NCBI GenBank assembly: GCA_012934845.2
Contig: WNNJ02000227.1
Location: 124,001 to 188,000 of the forward strand
DNA length: 64,000 nucleotides
Direction of reading: 5' to 3'
Source of the DNA: Pomphorhynchus laevis
Lineage: Eukaryota > Acanthocephala > Palaeacanthocephala > Echinorhynchida > Pomphorhynchidae
This document shows, piece after piece, positions 58,301 through 64,000 of this stretch (the first letter of the stretch is position 1; every line of letters begins with the position of its first letter). The notes beneath the pieces were generated by a model that ran no database searches, was not told where the DNA came from, and was given only the letters and a program-made list of their open reading frames with translations. Both the position numbers and the translations under genes were made by a program.

Positions 58301-59214
58301 ATCACTGTGATTTTATGATAAAAGCTAAATACCCCTAGATATAGAAGTACTGTTAAGTAACTAAATGCTTTTTTCTAAATCTCCATTGAAAATTTACCAA
58401 AGTTACAATGTGCAAGAATTTAGATCACTAGTATAAAATACTTGTGATGCAGAAGACTTTTATAACATTTCTCTTGAGCAAATTCCCATCTAATACAACG
58501 AAAAGCAATATTTAAAAATATCGCTCGAATTGCAGTAAAGATATTAGTCTATTGACTCATTTATAAAGTGTGTCGCTGGTAAAATAGTTATAATATGAGA
58601 TAAGAGATAAATTGATGAATAAATTGACATTACAAAAATGACATTAATAAATAAATCAATAAATTGACATTATTGATGCTAGTGTATCAATAATGAGGTT
58701 ATATATACAATTTATAATGAAGCAGTCATTGCATTTAGTTATTTTAAAAATCATTATTTACATAATGATATTATCAATTGGTATACATAATTTTCCAGAG
58801 ACGGATGGGTTTTAAATCGATATTTAATTTCAAAAAATTTAGGCAGCTAAATTCATTTTAAAATTTTACTTCTATGTATAGCATTATCGCTTTTATTAAT
58901 AATCAAAATGTATTCATCCGCAATACTAATAGAATTGAAATGAAATATAAAATATTATATTAACACAATATATCGTAATATTAACAGCTATGTGATATTA
59001 ATCTATATAAATTTGCCATGTGGTTCTCATCTAAATATATAAATTAAACTTAAAACAATCCGTTTCCAGATAAGGAGAAACATACGGGCAATTGTAGAAG
59101 CGCGTAGATATATTTTGTTTACTTGTATTATACTTATCTTGCAATTCCGAAGCAAACCACATAAATCTTGATAATCAAGCACATTGCATTCTACAGATTT
59201 AAATAAAATTAATC
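55391..59214. other. Nothing recognised
   Basis: AT-rich sequence without family-like open frames on either strand. No repeated element of this window was recognised here. A hammerhead-like string near 56266-56290 was examined and rejected. Confidence 0.55.
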
Positions 59215-62200
59215 AATATTCAATTATTAATAAAAATTATTAATTTGAAAATTATTACGACCAAAAAATACATGCCTATTACAATTTATTGGATTTTTTA
59301 ATTTTTAAAATTTTTTTCATATTTAGTACTCGATATTCAATTATAAATTTGATAATTATTACGACTGTAGAATCCATGTAACTTATTGGATATTTTAATT
59401 TTTAAGATTTTTTTCATATTTAGTGCTCGATATTCAATTATTAATTTGATAATTATTACGACTGTAGAATCCATGTAACTTATTGGATATTTTAATTTTT
59501 AAGATTTTTTTCATATTTAGTGCTCGATATTCAATTATTAATTTGAAAGTTATTATGACTACAGAATCCATGTATATTAAACTTATTGGATTTTTAAATT
59601 TTTAGGACTTTTTAATATTCAGTAATTGATATTCAATTATTAATTTGAAAGTTATTATGGCTTAGGTATCCATGTATTACAACTTATTGAATTTTTCAAT
59701 TTTTAGGATTTTATTTATATTAAGTGCTCGATATTCAATTATTAATTTGATAATTATTATGACTGTAGAATCCAAATAACTTATTGAATTTAAAATTTTT
59801 AAGATTTTTTTCATATTTAGTACTCGATATCGAATTACAAATTTAAAAGTTATTATGACTAAAGATTCCATGTATATTACAACTTATTGGATCTTTTAAT
59901 TTTAGGATTTTTCCATATTAACTGCTCGATATTCAATTATTAATTTGAAAATTATTACGACTAAAAAATACATGTCTATTACAACTTATTGAATTTATTA
60001 ATTTTTAGGATTTCTTTATATTAAGTGCTCGATATTCAATTACAAAATTTGAAAGTTATTATGACTAAATAATCAATGTAACTCATTGGATTTTTTAATT
60101 TTTAAGATTTTTTCATATTTGATGCTCGATATTCAATTATTTATTTGATAATTATTACGACTGTAGAATCCATGTAACTTATTGGATTTTTTAATTTTTA
60201 AGATTTATTTCATATTAAGTGCTCGCTATTCAATTATTAATATGAAAGTTATTATGACTTAAGAATCCATGTATTAAAACTTATTGTATTTTTTAATTTT
60301 TTAGATTTTTTTCATATTAAGTGCTCGATATTCAATTATTTATTTGATAATTATTACGACTGTAGAATCCATGTAACTTATTAGATTTTTTAATGTTTAA
60401 GATTTTTTTCATATTAAGTGCTCGATATTCAATTATTAATTTGAAAGTTATTATGACTAAAGAATCCATGTATATTACAACTTTTTGAATTTTTCAATTT
60501 TTAAGATTTTTTCATATTTAATGCTCGATATTCGATTATTTATTTGATAATTATTACGACTGTAGAATCCATGTAACTTATTGGATTTTTTAATTTTTAA
60601 GATTTATTTCATATTAAGTGCTCGCTATTCAATTATTAATTTGAAAGTTATTATTACAAAAAAATTTACGTAACTTATTAGATCTTATAATTTTTAAGAT
60701 TTTTTTCATAGTTAGTTCTCGATATTTAATTATAAATTTGATAAATATTACGACTGCAGAATCCATGAAACTTATTGAATTTTTTAATTTTTAAGATTTT
60801 TTTCATATTAAGTGCTCGATATTCAATTATTAATTTGAAAGTTATTATGACTAAAGAATCCATGTAACTTATTGGATTTTTTAATTTTTAAGATTTTTTT
60901 CATATTAAGTGCTCGATATTCAATTATCAATTTGATAATTATTACGACTGTGTAATTCATGTAACTCATTTCATTTTTAAATTTTTATGATTTTTTTTTC
61001 ATATTTAGTGCTCGATATTCAATTATTAATTTGAAAGTTATTATGACTTAAGAATCCATGTATTACAACTGTTTGAATTTTTTAATTTTTAGGATTTTTT
61101 TTCATATTAAGTGCTCGATATTCAATTATTAATTTGATAATTATTACGACTGTAGAATCCATGTAAGTTATTGGATTTATTAATTTTAAAGATTTTTTCA
61201 TATTAAGTGCTCGATATTCAATTATTTATTTGAAAGTTATTATGACTTAAGAATCCACGTATTACAACTTATTGAATTTTTTAATTTTTAGGATTTTTTC
61301 ATATTAAGTTCACGATATTCAATTATTTATTTGATAATTATTACGACTGTAGAATACATGTAACTTATTGAATTTTTAAGACTTTTTCATATAAAGTGCT
61401 CGATATTCAATTATTTATTTGATTATTATTACGACTGTGTAATCCATGAAACTTATTGGATTGTTTAATTTTTAAGATTTTTTTCATATTAAGTGCTCGA
61501 TATTCAATTATTAATACGAAAGTTATTATGACTAAAGAATCCATGTATTTCAACTTATCGAATTTTTTAATTTTTAAGATTTTTTCATATTTAATGCTCG
61601 ATATTCAATTATTAATTTGAAAGTTATTATTACTAAAGAATTAATGTAACTTATTGGATTTTTTAATTTTTAAGATTTTTTTCATAGTAAGTGCTCGATA
61701 TTCAATTATTAATTTGAAAGTAATTATTACTTAAGAATCCATGTTTTACAACTTATTGAATTTTTTAATTTTTAGGATTTTTTCATATTAAGTGCTGGAT
61801 ATTCAATTATTAATTTGATAATTATTACGACTGTAGAATACATGACTCTTATTGAATTTTTAATTTTTAAGATTTTTTTCATATTAAGTGCTCGATATTC
61901 AATTATTAATATGAAAGTTATTATGACTAAAGAATCCATGTATTTCAACTTATCGAATTTTTTAATTTTTAGGATATTTTCATATTAAGTGCTCGCTATT
62001 CAATTATTAATTTGAAAGTTATTATTACTAAAGAATTAATGTAACTTATTGGATTTTTTAATTTTTAAGATTTTTTTCATAGTAAGTGCTCGATATTCAA
62101 TTATTAATTTGAAAGTAATTATTACTTAAGAATCTATGTATTACAACTTATTGAATTTTTTAATTTTTAGGATTTTTTCATATTAAGTGCTGGATATTCA

Positions 62201-64000
62201 ATTATTAATTTGATAATTATTACGACTGTAGAATACATGACTCTTATTGAATTTTTAAGATTTTTTCATATTTAATGCTCGAATTTCAATTGTTTATTTA
62301 ATAATTATTACGACTGTAGAATCCATGTAACTTATTGGATTTTTTAATTTTTAAGATTTTTTTCATATTAAGTGCTCGCTATTCAATTATTAATTTGAAA
62401 GTTATTATTACAAAAGAATTTACGTAACTTATTAGATCTTATAATTTTTAAAAATTTTTTAATATTTAATGCTCCATACTCAATTATTTATTTGATAATT
62501 ATTACGACTGTAGAATCCATGTAACTTATTGGATATTTCAATTTTTAAGATTTTTTTCATATTAAGTGCTCGATATTCAATTATTAATTTGAAAGTTATT
62601 ATGACTTAAGAATCCATGTATTACAACTGTTTGAATTTTTTAATTTTTAGGATTTTTTCATATAAAGTGCCCGATATTCAATTATTAATTTGAAAGTTAT
62701 TATGACTTAAGAATCCATGTATTTTAACTTATCGAATTTTTTAATTTTTAGGATTTTTTCATATTAAGCGCTCGCTATTCAATTATTAATTTAAAGTTAT
62801 TATTACTAAAGTATATTTGTCACTTATAAGATCTTTTAATTTTTAAGATTTTTTTCATAGTTAGTTCTCGATATTCAATTATTAATTTGAAAGTTATTAT
62901 GACTTAGGAATCCATGTATTACAACTTATTGAATTTTTTAATTTTTAGGATTTTTCATATTCAGTGCTCACTATTCACTTATTAATTTGATAATTATTAC
63001 GACTGTAGAATACATGTAACTTATTGTATTTTTAATTTTTAAGATTTTCTTTTCATATAAAGTGCTGGATATTCAATTATTAATTTGAAATTATTACGAC
63101 TAAAGAATAGATGTAAAACATGGGATTTAATTTTAAAGATTTTTTTTTCGTATTAAGTGCTCGATATTCAATTATTAATTTGAAAGTTATTATGACTAAA
63201 GAATCCATGTAACTCATTAGATTTTTTAATTTTAAGATTTTTTTTCATATTAAGTGCTCGATATTCAATTATTTATTTGATAATTATTACGACTGTAGAA
63301 TCCATGTAACTTATTGGATTTTTTAATTTTTAAGATTTTTTTCATATTTAGTGCTCGATATTCAATTATTAATATGAAAGTTATTATGACTTAAGAATCC
63401 ATGTATTACAACTTATTGAATTTTTTAATTTTTAAGATTTTTTCATATTTTAATGCTCGATATTCAATTATTTATTTGATAATTATTACGACTGTAGAAT
63501 CCATGTAACTTATTGGATATTTCAATTTTTAAGATTTTTTTCATATTAAGTGCTCGATATTGAATTTTTAATATGAAAGTTATTATGAATTAAGAATCCA
63601 TGTATTACAACTTATAGGATATTTTAATTTTTAAGATTTTTTTCATATTAAGTGCTCGATATTCAATTATTTATTTGATTATTATTACGACTGTAGAATC
63701 CCTGTAACTTATTGGATTTTTTAATTTTTAAGATTTTTTCATATAAAGTGCTCGATATTCAATTACAAATTTGAAAGTTTTTATGACTAAAGAATCCATG
63801 TAACTTATTGGATCTTTTAATTTTTTGGATTTTTTCATATTAAGTGCTCGCTAATCAATTATTAATTTGATAATTATTACGACTGCAGAATTCATGAAAC
63901 TTATTCGATTTTTTAATTTTTAAGATTTTTTTCATATTAAGTGCTCGCTATTCAATTATTAATTTGAAAGTTATTATTACAAAAGAATTTACGTAACTTA
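59215..64000 (+). repeat. Satellite array, unit about 97-104 bp, about 48 copies, continues past the window
   Basis: Each unit has the block GTGCTCGATATTCAATTATT, then either TTGATAATTATTACGACTGT (type A, about 97 bp) or TTGAAAGTTATTATGACTTA (type B, up to about 104 bp because of an extra TATTACAACTT). It then has AATCCATGTA and a T-rich end, TTTAATTTTTAAGATTTTTT. Types are interspersed rather than randomly mixed. A four-monomer block of 395 bp is duplicated (about 61546-61940 and 61941-62260). Open frames inside it are chance. Confidence 0.95.

Noticed and set aside
59215-64000. CRISPR-like array
   Set aside because: The whole unit repeats with gradual divergence; there are no unique spacers, and the DNA is from an animal.

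Overview
The window is AT-rich animal DNA (roughly three-quarters A+T by eye). It carries one recognisable host gene with introns; most of the rest is mobile or repetitive DNA. The gene is on the minus strand and belongs to the SLC4 bicarbonate/anion transporter family. I traced 17 coding exons from about 35.3 kb down to 2.4 kb. Reading frame and intron phase agree at every junction. The N-terminal start is uncertain, and the last membrane segments and the C-terminus lie beyond base 1. The protein is divergent from vertebrate SLC4. I cannot name the species; a multicellular animal with transposon-filled introns (possibly a flatworm or cnidarian) fits best.

Region 1-35.3 kb is this gene. Its introns hold: a four-copy tandem of a Penelope GIY-YIG fragment (5.0-5.9 kb); a foldback repeat (6.1-6.6 kb); two 5'-truncated tails of a Naiad-like Penelope element (8.3 and 21.8 kb); a gag/endonuclease remnant of a LINE (11.9-14.4 kb); a reverse-strand LINE RT remnant (17.9-19.3 kb); a tRNA-derived sequence (24.8 kb); a reverse-strand LINE with a CxC domain, RT and restriction-like endonuclease (27.5-30.4 kb); and a Rex1/Babar-like LINE (30.7-33.05 kb).

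Region 35.6-36.8 kb is a hammerhead-ribozyme satellite. It begins with a near-perfect palindrome, followed by three direct repeats of a 303-bp unit that each contain a type III hammerhead motif; one motif is complete in every core and stem position. A second palindromic copy lies at 49 kb. Region 36.8-41 kb is mostly unassigned, with several strong hairpins. An 0.8-kb terminal-inverted-repeat element (41.0-41.8 kb) abuts the longest Naiad-like Penelope element (about 41.9-45.0 kb). That element has its GIY-YIG domain upstream of the RT and a 3' region that can fold into an interleaved pseudoknot shared with the 21.8-kb copy.

Region 45-52 kb is AT-rich with low-copy dispersed repeats. A CR1-like LINE with endonuclease and RT sits at about 52.2-55.4 kb. 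From 55.4 to 59.2 kb I see nothing codable. From about 59.2 kb to the end is a satellite with a unit of about 97-104 bp (some 48 copies), variant monomers and a duplicated four-monomer block.

The retroelements do not work with the SLC4 gene; they sit in its introns or upstream of it. A functional link between the hammerhead satellite and the Penelope or LINE reverse transcriptases is possible (retrozymes elsewhere are thought to borrow RT) but is inference.
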